DNA of 6,810 nt from an uncultured Anaerosolibacter sp. (GTDB taxonomy: Bacteria; Bacillota_A; Clostridia; Peptostreptococcales; Thermotaleaceae): assembly GCA_937948705.1 (NCBI GenBank), contig CALECF010000095.1, forward strand, positions 1-6,810, given 5' to 3'. The position numbers and the translations under genes are program-made. Below the pieces are notes generated by a model. That model searched no databases and was not told where the DNA came from. It saw nothing but the letters and a program-made list of their open reading frames with translations. Below, piece after piece: positions 1 to 6,030 of the stretch (the stretch's first letter is position 1; each line of letters opens with the position of its first letter).

Positions 1-146
1 CAAAAGATAAGAAGAGAATCATAAGGGTTAAAAATATAAAACATAAGAAGCCCCTGTATTCAAAATAGGAAAAAATAGAATAGGGAAAACTATAGGCGAG
101 AAAGATAAAAGAGGATATATATGAATATTAGATAGGAGCGACCTCT

Positions 147-1097
147 ATGAAATTCGCCTTTGTGGAAAAAGATATAGTGATTCCAGGGGAGTACCCCCTA
201 GGGGCCACCATGGCTATGCCTAAAAAAGAGCAGAAAACTTTCCCCGGGGTTTTAATGATCCCAGGCATGGGGAATGTGGATCGAGACGAAAATTTTACGT
301 TTTTGCCCATGAACATACTAAAAGAGCTATCCCAGGCCATTACCGAAGACGGGTTTGTTACCCTTCGATATGATAAAAGGGGTGTAGGTAAAAGCGGTGG
401 GAGCTTTTATAAAGCAAGTTTTTGGGATCTGGTAGAGGATGCAAAAGCAGCGCTAGATTATTTGAAGGATCAGCCCAATGTGGATAAGGAGCGGATCATT
501 GTTCTGGGACATAGTGAAGGCGCCATGATCGCCACCGCTCTTTATGGGAAGGAACCTGTAGCTGGAATGATTCTGCTTTGCGGTTTTGCCCATAGCTTAG
601 AAGAGATCATCGAAAGAAGAAAAGCCAGGATTCTTCAGGACCTAGATCATAGCAGCGGTATAAAGGGGCTGATATTTCGCCTCTTTCAGACCAAGAAGTT
701 TTTAGACCATCAGTATTGGGAAGCAAAGAAAAAGATAATGAAAGATAGGGGCAAAGTCATTCGAGTAAAAGGGAAAAAGCTAAATGCACAATGGCTGCGG
801 GAACATTTTCAATACGATGTGATGGAAGACCTACGAAAAATAGATTGTCCTACCTTTGTCTTGGGTGGGTCAGCTGATGTACAGGCAACCCCTTCCCAAG
901 TCGAGGAAATTGCCCACGCTGTGAAAGGACCCGTAGAAAGCCATGTGATCCATAATTTAAGTCATATTCTTCGAAGAGATTACGCAGTAAGCTCTGTGTT
1001 AGGAGGGTTTTTGGATTATTGGAAGCAGGTGGAGAAGCCCATAGATCCAGAAGTGATCCAGATGATCACACAATGGTTAAAAAAGTTTAAGATATAA
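147..1097 (+). CDS. alpha/beta hydrolase (serine esterase/peptidase-like)
   Basis: This 316-residue protein should be a cytoplasmic serine hydrolase of the alpha/beta fold, in the branch annotated as esterase or S9-peptidase-like hydrolase; no signal peptide is visible. Seen in the sequence: the oxyanion-side motif IPGMGNVDRD at about 38-47, the strand-turn RYDKRGVGKSGG at 74-85, the nucleophile elbow GHSEG at 121-125 with Ser123, the probable acid Asp244 in GGSAD, and the probable catalytic His273 in NLSH. Residues about 150-225 are charged and helical and probably form the lid over the active site. The ATG is preceded by AGGAG at 134-138 with 8-nt spacing. The natural substrate cannot be read from sequence; neighbours give no hint. 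It appears to be transcribed alone, since an intrinsic terminator lies 16 bp after the stop. No clear promoter was found in the 146 bp upstream. Confidence 0.9.
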   Translation: MKFAFVEKDIVIPGEYPLGATMAMPKKEQKTFPGVLMIPGMGNVDRDENFTFLPMNILKELSQAITEDGFVTLRYDKRGVGKSGGSFYKASFWDLVEDAKAALDYLKDQPNVDKERIIVLGHSEGAMIATALYGKEPVAGMILLCGFAHSLEEIIERRKARILQDLDHSSGIKGLIFRLFQTKKFLDHQYWEAKKKIMKDRGKVIRVKGKKLNAQWLREHFQYDVMEDLRKIDCPTFVLGGSADVQATPSQVEEIAHAVKGPVESHVIHNLSHILRRDYAVSSVLGGFLDYWKQVEKPIDPEVIQMITQWLKKFKI

Positions 1098-1112
1098 AAA
1101 AAGTCAAAGAAA

Positions 1113-1167
1113 AAACAAAGGGGTGTCCCAAGATGATGTATTTAATCATTTTGAGACAACCCTTTTT
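1113..1167 (+). terminator. intrinsic terminator after the hydrolase gene
   Basis: Arm 1120-1137 pairs with arm 1145-1162 (18 positions with two mismatches and one G-U) around a 7-nt loop. The stem is preceded by an A-rich stretch and followed by five T residues at 1163-1167. It ends the hydrolase transcript. An in-frame ATG at 1133 lies inside this hairpin, which argues against using it as the start of the next gene. Confidence 0.8.
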
Positions 1168-1261
1168 ATCATCTTATGAAAAAACTTTGTCCTGGTTATA
1201 TTTTTCCTTGGAAAGCCATAGATATGCAACAATCCCTATTTTTCAAGAGGAGGAATCAGAG

Positions 1262-1729
1262 ATGGATCAAAGTTATGTTTTATTGCTTATTATCTTGATA
1301 TTGGGCTTGTTTTCAAAGAATGATGCTATTGCCATAGCAGGAACAATATTGATTTTAATAAAGCTTTTAAAGCTGGAGATGGTTTTTCCAAAGTTAGAGG
1401 CCCATGGTCTAAATGTAGGTGTAATCATATTAACTATTGCCTTTCTTGCACCCATGGCATCAGGAAAATACCAAATGAAGGAAATTATTCAATCCTTAAA
1501 AACACCATTGGGTATTTCGGCTATTTTATCAGGCGTTTTTGTCATTTTATTGACAGCTAAGGGATATCGGCTGATTACTGATGACCCTACGGTTATTATT
1601 CCTATCGTATTTGGGTCTATCTTGGGATTAATCGTTTTCCGTGGCGTACCTGTAGGACCCCTGATTGCATCAGGATTAACGGTAGTACTATACGAAGCAT
1701 ACAAATGGATTGCAAGATATTTTACTTGA
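1262..1729 (+). CDS. DUF441 / UPF0756 family integral membrane protein (YtwI-like)
   Basis: This is a 155-residue, very hydrophobic protein with about four to five membrane segments (roughly 4-20, 24-40, 50-66, 83-99 and 110-147). The C-terminal stretch DPTVIIPIVFGSILG followed by FRGVPVGPLIASG (residues 108-138) matches what I know of the DUF441/UPF0756 family, to which Bacillus YtwI belongs; the length is also the usual one. The molecular function of the family is unknown. The frame is open upstream to an ATG at 1133, but that codon sits in the preceding terminator hairpin. The ATG at 1262 has a strong GAGGAGGA site at 1247-1254, so the shorter start is chosen. It probably forms a transcription unit with the small membrane-protein gene 91 bp downstream, as no terminator separates them. 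A weak TGG-TTATAT box near 1193-1201 might be its promoter. Confidence 0.85.
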   Translation: MDQSYVLLLIILILGLFSKNDAIAIAGTILILIKLLKLEMVFPKLEAHGLNVGVIILTIAFLAPMASGKYQMKEIIQSLKTPLGISAILSGVFVILLTAKGYRLITDDPTVIIPIVFGSILGLIVFRGVPVGPLIASGLTVVLYEAYKWIARYFT

Positions 1730-1820
1730 AGATATGAAAGAAAGAGGATTATAAAGAAAAGTGTGGAATATGAATGGATATAAATGGAATTTATGCCGGG
1801 CAAAAGGAGCGTGATTTAGC

Positions 1821-2195
1821 ATGTACAGGGCATTATCTATGATCAACATTATCCTTGTATTTGTTCCTATCATATTTAGTGTAAAGTATTTGATTATTCA
1901 ATTTAAGGACCGAAGCTTATGGTTAAATATAGCTTTGCTTGGGCTTTTCTCTTGGGCTCTCCTTGATTATTGTGAGGCATTTTACCTAAGCAGCTTTGCT
2001 GATTATGCCATTGAAGAATTTTTAGATCAGGGGCATAGCTTAGGGGAAATTATCAAATATATGGTGAGTGCATCCATTGCTACTGCATTAGGTTTTGCTG
2101 TACGACGAAGGATGGAGTACAAAATCACGCCCAACTATGGAAGTGACGATGCTCGTTGGGAAAATTGGTTGAGGCAAGGAAAAGAAAAGAGATAG
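1821..2195 (+). CDS. small hypothetical membrane protein, three predicted helices
   Basis: I do not recognise this 124-residue protein. It has hydrophobic segments at about 7-27, 34-57 and 76-95, a short acidic loop between the second and third (EEFLDQ near 65-70), and a charged, polar tail from about 96 with RRRMEYK, NYGSDD and a lysine/arginine-rich end. It begins with ATG after AAAAGGAG (1802-1809, 11-nt spacing, slightly long). It follows the DUF441 gene by 91 bp without an intervening terminator and ends 9 bp before the shared bidirectional terminator, so the two membrane proteins are probably co-transcribed. The coding call rests on the ribosome binding site, the coherent membrane topology and the absence of a better gene on either strand. 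Confidence 0.7.
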   Translation: MYRALSMINIILVFVPIIFSVKYLIIQFKDRSLWLNIALLGLFSWALLDYCEAFYLSSFADYAIEEFLDQGHSLGEIIKYMVSASIATALGFAVRRRMEYKITPNYGSDDARWENWLRQGKEKR

Positions 2196-2203
2196 TCGTG
2201 AAA

Positions 2204-2231
2204 AAAGAAGGTGATCATGATCACCTTCTTT
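2204..2231. terminator. bidirectional terminator, perfect 28-bp palindrome
   Basis: The palindrome has 14-bp arms centred on 2217/2218 with core GGTGATCATGATCACC. On the minus strand it runs into six T residues (complement of 2201-2206), making a strong terminator for the exporter gene. On the plus strand the arm ends in TTCTTT followed by GTGTTTTA, a weaker tail for the upstream membrane-protein genes. The exporter's TGA stop and last codons lie inside the minus-strand 5' arm. Confidence 0.85.
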
Positions 2232-3150
2232 CGTGTTTTAAGGAGTAAAGCATGGGCTTTAAAAGATTTCCGTTCTTCATCAATAGTATACCACCAAGAA
2301 CGAGGAGTATGCCGATAAATTGAGGGCCGCTCAAGACCTCACCATAGAAGATGTAGCCTAGAATTGCTGCCCCAGGGATCTCAATATTGCTAATGATGGA
2401 GGTCTTGATAGCTCCGATCCTATGGATTGCATGATAGAGCAGGGTAACGGGAGGGATCTGGCAAAATAGTGCCAATAGACCAGCAATGACCAACTGATAC
2501 AGTGTAATCCTACCATAGCTAGGGCTTTGAGAAAATCGATACACGAGAAAAAACAAAAGGGAAAATGTAGATGAATAGGTGACCAATACAAAGGGTTGTG
2601 TGGTATGAATAAATGTTTCTACATATAGATTGAACCATGCATAGACCATGGCTGCACCTATGCCATACAGGATACCTTGGATAGAGATGGATATATTCAT
2701 GGCAAAAAGATTGAGCACCAAAGTACATCCTAAGAAAACAATGATAAGGGAAACTAGAATCAATGCTGAAGGTTTTTCTTTCCCAAACAAAAGTGAATAT
2801 AGGGTAATAATAATCGGATAGGCAAATAGCAGCATAGTAGCCACAGACATATCCAGATATTCAAAGGATTTATAATAAAACAGGGTGGTAAAGCTATTTA
2901 AAAATGCCCCTAGAAAGAAAAGCTTTATAACTAGATCCTTAGAAAGGATAATTTCTTTACGGTATCTTATGAAGCATACGCTCCATAGAATAGGTACAGC
3001 GATGAGGTTTTGTAGGATTAATAGATCAATGGCACAAATACCAGTGCCATAGGCGAGCTTCACGAACAATCCTGAACTGCCAAAAAAGACTGCAGCCAAG
3101 ATTGCAGCAATATAGCCTTTTTGCACAGAAGTTACTTTATTAGACATCAT
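2221..3150 (-). CDS. DMT-superfamily transporter, two EamA domains
   Basis: This 309-residue inner-membrane protein has about ten transmembrane helices in two repeated EamA halves (about 12-148 and 158-295), the usual size for a DMT-family metabolite exporter. Features seen are the N-terminal half with FFGSSGLFVKLAYG (22-35) and the second half ending in EIPGAAILGYIFYGE (257-271), then a final helix ILLVLGGILL, a typical EamA end. The substrate cannot be told from sequence; amino acids or other small metabolites are usual for the family. The reading frame extends to a TTG at 3186, but the ATG at 3150 (or the adjacent ATG at 3147) has a strong AAAGGAGAGG site at 3154-3163 and is preferred. The gene has a long leader with its own promoter (3437-3465), a terminator upstream of the gene (3313-3357) and a possible leader peptide (3196-3240), suggesting control by attenuation. 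Confidence 0.9.
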   Translation of the reverse strand: MMSNKVTSVQKGYIAAILAAVFFGSSGLFVKLAYGTGICAIDLLILQNLIAVPILWSVCFIRYRKEIILSKDLVIKLFFLGAFLNSFTTLFYYKSFEYLDMSVATMLLFAYPIIITLYSLLFGKEKPSALILVSLIIVFLGCTLVLNLFAMNISISIQGILYGIGAAMVYAWFNLYVETFIHTTQPFVLVTYSSTFSLLFFLVYRFSQSPSYGRITLYQLVIAGLLALFCQIPPVTLLYHAIHRIGAIKTSIISNIEIPGAAILGYIFYGEVLSGPQFIGILLVLGGILLMKNGNLLKPMLYSLKHERR

Positions 3151-3195
3151 AGGCCTCTCCTTTAATACGTAATTTTCAATAGACAAAAGAGGCGA

Positions 3196-3240
3196 TTAAT
3201 AATACACTGCACCATAGGCAGTAATGAATAGATCTTTCAT
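3196..3240 (-). CDS. possible 14-codon leader peptide upstream of the exporter
   Basis: A short frame reads MKDLFITAYGAVYY and stops with TAA, 45 nt before the exporter ATG. It has TTGGAGG about 11 nt upstream of its ATG. The peptide has three tyrosines and one phenylalanine in 14 codons, including a terminal Tyr-Tyr. A small hairpin (ACTGC/GCAGT around a 7-nt loop) lies within its last codons. An overlapping frame starting at an earlier ATG sits directly against the same GGAGG and is less likely. The evidence is the binding site and position only, so it could be chance. Confidence 0.35.
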   Translation of the reverse strand: MKDLFITAYGAVYY

Positions 3241-3312
3241 GAATGGTCATGCCTCCAAGAGATAGTATATAGGTTCACAAATATTGGAGAAACTATGTAT
3301 ATAAGATTGATC

Positions 3313-3357
3313 AAATAAAAAGCCAGAACAAAGCATCCTTAGAGGCTTCATACTGGC
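3313..3357 (-). terminator. intrinsic terminator within the exporter leader (minus strand)
   Basis: On the minus strand the arm at 3357-3345 (GCCAGTATGAAGC) pairs with the arm at 3334-3322 (GCTTTGTTCTGGC): 13 positions with one T-T mismatch and two G-U pairs, around a 10-nt loop. It is followed at once by TTTTTATTT (3321-3313). It lies about 80-120 nt downstream of a good promoter and about 160 nt upstream of the exporter start. This is the layout of a transcription attenuator, or else the end of an independent small RNA. Confidence 0.75.
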
Positions 3358-3430
3358 GTTTATACGCGTGTAGATATGGGATAAACCATATAGAGCTACA
3401 TATAAAACAGCAAAGCAATCCTATACATCT
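3358..3430 (-). promoter_or_regulatory. structured leader RNA of the exporter, possible riboswitch aptamer
   Basis: Between the predicted transcription start (about 3430) and the terminator, the minus-strand RNA can form a bulged hairpin at 3400-3369: TGTAG and ATATGG pair with CCATAT and CTACA around TTTATC, with a CTCT bulge. A second small hairpin, GCGT-ATAA-ACGC, lies at 3367-3356 and overlaps the terminator arm by two bases. The apical TTTAT and the second loop ATAA are complementary, so a loop-loop contact is possible. Upstream, 3421-3408 (GGATTGCTTTGCTG) resembles the terminator's 3' arm and could pair with its 5' arm instead, as an antiterminator. I could not match it firmly to a known riboswitch class. 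Confidence 0.5.
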
Positions 3431-3436
3431 AATTTT

Positions 3437-3465
3437 ATTTTATATCAAATGGATAAAACGTTCAA
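3437..3465 (-). promoter_or_regulatory. sigma-A-type promoter for the exporter leader
   Basis: On the minus strand a -35 box TTGAAC (3465-3460) and a -10 box TAAAAT (3442-3437) are separated by exactly 17 nt. The predicted transcription start is near 3430, giving a leader of about 280 nt before the exporter ATG. Confidence 0.65.
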
Positions 3466-3489
3466 GGATATAATCATAAAGAAAAAGGG

Positions 3490-3508
3490 ATATTTCTATA
3501 AGAAATAT
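3490..3508. repeat. 19-bp palindrome upstream of the antiporter gene
   Basis: ATATTTCT and AGAAATAT form perfect 8-bp arms around ATA. The site lies 69-87 bp before the antiporter start, just upstream of its candidate promoters. It could be an operator for a dimeric regulator, but AT-rich spacers produce such palindromes by chance. Confidence 0.35.
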
Positions 3509-3526
3509 GGAAACTATGTGATATAT

Positions 3527-3562
3527 GAAATATAATGGTTTACGGAAATATAATGATTTGTG
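3527..3562 (+). promoter_or_regulatory. 18-bp tandem repeat with two TATAAT boxes, candidate antiporter promoter
   Basis: Copies at 3527-3544 and 3545-3562 agree at 15 of 18 positions and each contains GAAATATAATG. The TATAAT boxes are at 3531-3536 and 3549-3554. The first has a weak -35-like TGGAAA (3508-3513) at 17-nt spacing. Either box could drive the antiporter gene, whose ribosome binding site follows directly. Confidence 0.45.
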
Positions 3563-3576
3563 TATAGGAGGAAAAA

Positions 3577-4533
3577 ATGGAGTATATTCTTTTAATTATT
3601 GGATTCATATTGTTGATTAAAGGTGCAGATTATTTTGTAGAGGGGGCTTCAGGGATTGCAAGAACACTAAGAATCCCCCCCATATTAATAGGACTGACAA
3701 TCGTTGCATTTGGCACCAGCTCACCAGAGGCAGCAGTAAGCATCGGAGCAGCCATGAAGGGAAGTAACGGCATAGCCCTTGGGAATGTCATCGGCAGTAA
3801 TATATTTAATATTTCTTTTGTTGTTGGCATTACAGCCATCCTAAATCCATTACAAGTAGAGCGAGAGACGGTAAAAAAAGAAATTCCCTTTACCTTACTG
3901 GCCAGTATCCTTTTATTGGTTCTCATTGGAGATGTGGCCCTACAGGGATATCTGACGAACGAGATTACTCGAGCAGATGGACTTGTGTTGCTGGCCTTCT
4001 TTTCAATATTTATGTTTTACCTGGTGGAGGTAGCTCTTCATAGTCGTGAGAAGGATAGTGAAGAAGGGTTAGAAACTACCAAGGGCAGTATGCTAAAACA
4101 AATTGTGTTTTCTGTGATTGGATTGGCAGCCATTATTTTTGGCGGTGAGGTGGTAGTGCGCAGTAGTACGACGATTGCAAAGGCATTTGGTATGAGTGAA
4201 ACCTTAATCGGACTAACGATTGTATCAATTGGAACATCCCTGCCAGAGCTTATTACATCTGTGGTAGCAGCTATGAAAAAACAAAGCGATATTGCGGTGG
4301 GAAATATTGTGGGAAGCAATATCTTCAATATTCTTTTCATACTAGGAACATCATCCCTCATTACCACAATCTCTGTGGAGTCAAAGCTATTCGTGGATAT
4401 GATTGTCATGATTGGATACACCCTACTGCTACTAATATTTTCAAGAACTCATCATAAGATAACAAAAATTGAGGGGATGATCCTTCTATTTTCCTATATT
4501 TCATATATGGCCTTTGTTATCATAAGAAAGTAG
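3577..4533 (+). CDS. CaCA-family Na+/Ca2+ (calcium/cation) antiporter, YrbG-like
   Basis: This 318-residue inner-membrane protein should exchange Ca2+ (or a related cation) for Na+ or H+. It shows the two inverted alpha-repeats of the family. Repeat 1 has GTSSPE at 46-51 (Glu51), GN at 69-70 and GSNIFN at 73-78. Repeat 2 has GTSLPE at 219-224 (Glu224), GN at 242-243 and GSNIFN at 246-251. The glutamates and asparagines form the cation site in known members. About ten membrane segments fit, with a short charged cytoplasmic linker at about 155-172 (SREKDSEEGLETTK), far shorter than in eukaryotic exchangers and typical of prokaryotic ones. The ATG follows AGGAGG (3566-3571) with 5-nt spacing. 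The desulfurase gene lies 81 bp downstream with no clear terminator between, so they may be co-transcribed, although their functions are not obviously linked. Confidence 0.93.
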   Translation: MEYILLIIGFILLIKGADYFVEGASGIARTLRIPPILIGLTIVAFGTSSPEAAVSIGAAMKGSNGIALGNVIGSNIFNISFVVGITAILNPLQVERETVKKEIPFTLLASILLLVLIGDVALQGYLTNEITRADGLVLLAFFSIFMFYLVEVALHSREKDSEEGLETTKGSMLKQIVFSVIGLAAIIFGGEVVVRSSTTIAKAFGMSETLIGLTIVSIGTSLPELITSVVAAMKKQSDIAVGNIVGSNIFNILFILGTSSLITTISVESKLFVDMIVMIGYTLLLLIFSRTHHKITKIEGMILLFSYISYMAFVIIRK

Positions 4534-4614
4534 CATCGATGGAATAAAGGCTATCACCATTATGATTTTCGTGAATACTATAGATAGTAAAATGCAATAA
4601 GTAGGTGAGTATTC

Positions 4615-5961
4615 GTGAACTTCATAAGACATAGCACAGATTTTCATAATTTGGTGGTTGGCACCGATACAAAGGTTCCTACTATAAATGGCCGCTACGT
4701 GACAGCTATTAATTTTGACAATGCGGCAACTACACCACCTTTTGTGTCCGTTTTACAGGAGGTAGTTAATTTCGTACCCTGGTATTCCTCTGTTCATCGG
4801 GGGACAGGGTATAAGTCTCAATTCTCATCAAATCTATACGATCAGAGTCGAGAGGTCATCGCTAAATTTATCAAGGCGGATACGACGAAAAACACCGTGG
4901 TTTTTGTAAAGAATACAACGGAGGCAATTAACAAGCTGGCCCACCGCCTTTGTGATGGAAAAAGAAAAAAGGTGATTCTTTCTACCTGTATGGAACACCA
5001 TTCCAACGACTTGCCATGGAGGGAAAAATATAAGATAGATTATATTGAAATTGATGAATGTGGAAGACTTTCTATGGAAGATTTAGAAAGAAAACTAAGA
5101 AAAAATAGGGATTCCTTAGGATTGGTGGTCGTAACAGGGGCTTCCAATGTAACGGGCTACAAAAACCCTATTCATGAAATTGCAGCACTGGTCCATAAAT
5201 ATCATGGGAAGATACTGGTGGATGGTGCCCAGCTGATTCCTCATGTTCCTTTTGATATGAAGCCAGAAAACTCTCCTGAACATATCGATTATGTTGTATT
5301 CTCTGCTCATAAAATGTATGCACCTTTTGGCATTGGCGTTCTGGTTGGACCGAAAGCTACTTTTGAAAAGGGAGATCCTGTGGACGTAGGCGGAGGCACA
5401 GTAGATATCGTTACCCATGACTTTATTCGCTGGGCAATGCCCCCCCATAAGGAAGAAGCAGGTTCGCCTAACATCATTGGTGTTGTAGCCCTGGCAGCTG
5501 CCATTCGAACTTTAGAGATGCTGGGGATGGAGGATGTAGAGAAATATGAGAAGAGCTTAGCAGACTATGCATTGCAGCGAATGAAAACCATTCCAGGCAT
5601 CAAGCTCTACGGAAATAAGGAGGACTGCCAAGATCGTGTGGCCATTATTCCTTTTAACATAGAGGGGATTCCCCATGGGGTGCTGGCGACAATACTGTCC
5701 TATGAAGGTGGGATTGCCGTTCGGAATGGCTGTTTTTGCGCCCAGCCCTATGTGCAGAGATTATTGAAAATATCCAGCGAAGAGGTAAAGAAGAGAATAG
5801 ATGATCCTACCATGGAGCACCCGGGTATGGTTCGTGTTAGTTTTGGAATTTATAATCAATATGAGGAGATTGATGCTTTTATCCATATGCTTCATAGAAT
5901 TGCAGCCTATAAACATCAATATCTATTCAAATATACAGACACACTCAAGACCCTTATATAA
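4615..5961 (+). CDS. class V aminotransferase fold, SufS/CsdA-like cysteine desulfurase
   Basis: This 448-residue cytoplasmic PLP enzyme probably takes sulfur from cysteine (or selenium from selenocysteine). Motifs in order: NFDNAATTPP at 33-42, VHRGTGYKS at 60-68, TEAIN at 102-106, MEHHSN at 126-131 (His on the PLP ring), VDGAQ at 202-206 (Asp203, Gln206), SAHKMYAPFGIGVL at 230-243 with Lys233 as the PLP lysine, and RNGCFCAQPYV at 370-380, where Cys375 aligns with the SufS catalytic cysteine in RxGxxCAQP. C-terminal VRVSFGIYN (406-414) fits the substrate-binding arginine region. It is some 40 residues longer than typical SufS, partly through an insert at about 385-404. The start is GTG after TAGGTGAG (4602-4609); no in-frame ATG occurs before conserved sequence. 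No scaffold or other suf/isc gene adjoins it, so it looks like an orphan desulfurase. Substrate and physiological acceptor are not readable. Confidence 0.88.
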   Translation: MNFIRHSTDFHNLVVGTDTKVPTINGRYVTAINFDNAATTPPFVSVLQEVVNFVPWYSSVHRGTGYKSQFSSNLYDQSREVIAKFIKADTTKNTVVFVKNTTEAINKLAHRLCDGKRKKVILSTCMEHHSNDLPWREKYKIDYIEIDECGRLSMEDLERKLRKNRDSLGLVVVTGASNVTGYKNPIHEIAALVHKYHGKILVDGAQLIPHVPFDMKPENSPEHIDYVVFSAHKMYAPFGIGVLVGPKATFEKGDPVDVGGGTVDIVTHDFIRWAMPPHKEEAGSPNIIGVVALAAAIRTLEMLGMEDVEKYEKSLADYALQRMKTIPGIKLYGNKEDCQDRVAIIPFNIEGIPHGVLATILSYEGGIAVRNGCFCAQPYVQRLLKISSEEVKKRIDDPTMEHPGMVRVSFGIYNQYEEIDAFIHMLHRIAAYKHQYLFKYTDTLKTLI

Positions 5962-5964
5962 TGA

Positions 5965-5991
5965 GACCTTCCTTAGGAAGGTCGTTTTTTT
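5965..5991 (+). terminator. intrinsic terminator after the desulfurase gene
   Basis: GACCTTCC (5965-5972) pairs perfectly with GGAAGGTC (5976-5983) around TTA, followed by G and seven T residues (5985-5991). It starts 4 bp after the stop codon. Confidence 0.93.
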
Positions 5992-5992
5992 A

Positions 5993-6030
5993 ATATATAG
6001 GAAATTATGGTCAAATAATTTCCTATATAT
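5993..6030. repeat. perfect 16-bp inverted repeat with 6-nt spacer
   Basis: ATATATAGGAAATTAT (5993-6008) and its exact reverse complement (6015-6030) flank GGTCAA. No T-run follows on either strand, so it is not a standard terminator. It could be an operator, the 5' hairpin of the structured region that follows, or the end of a small non-coding repeat element. Confidence 0.7.

Noticed and set aside
1..146. Promoter for the hydrolase in the AT-rich left edge
   Set aside because: No -35/-10 pair with sound spacing is visible; TTCAAA near 59-64 has no matching -10 box, and the transcript may start outside the window.
1113..1167. Insertion-sequence end (the GTGTC...GAGACA-type repeat is sometimes seen at element ends)
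   Set aside because: It is placed right after a stop codon, has a T-run and no transposase or second copy is in the window; a terminator explains it fully.
1133..1261. N-terminal extension of the DUF441 protein from ATG 1133
   Set aside because: The upstream ATG lies inside the terminator hairpin, has no good ribosome binding site and would add a non-family segment; ATG 1262 has GAGGAGGA at correct spacing.
3151..3186. TTG start at 3186 for the exporter
   Set aside because: The in-frame ATG at 3150 has a strong AAAGGAGAGG site, which itself lies within the would-be extension, and the added residues are not part of an EamA helix.
3380..3421. c-di-GMP-I riboswitch on the plus strand before the antiporter (GGATAAACC, then CAGCAAAGC)
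   Set aside because: The two fragments look suggestive, but the hairpin that must join them and the downstream conserved segment are missing. The same bases form a better-supported minus-strand leader.
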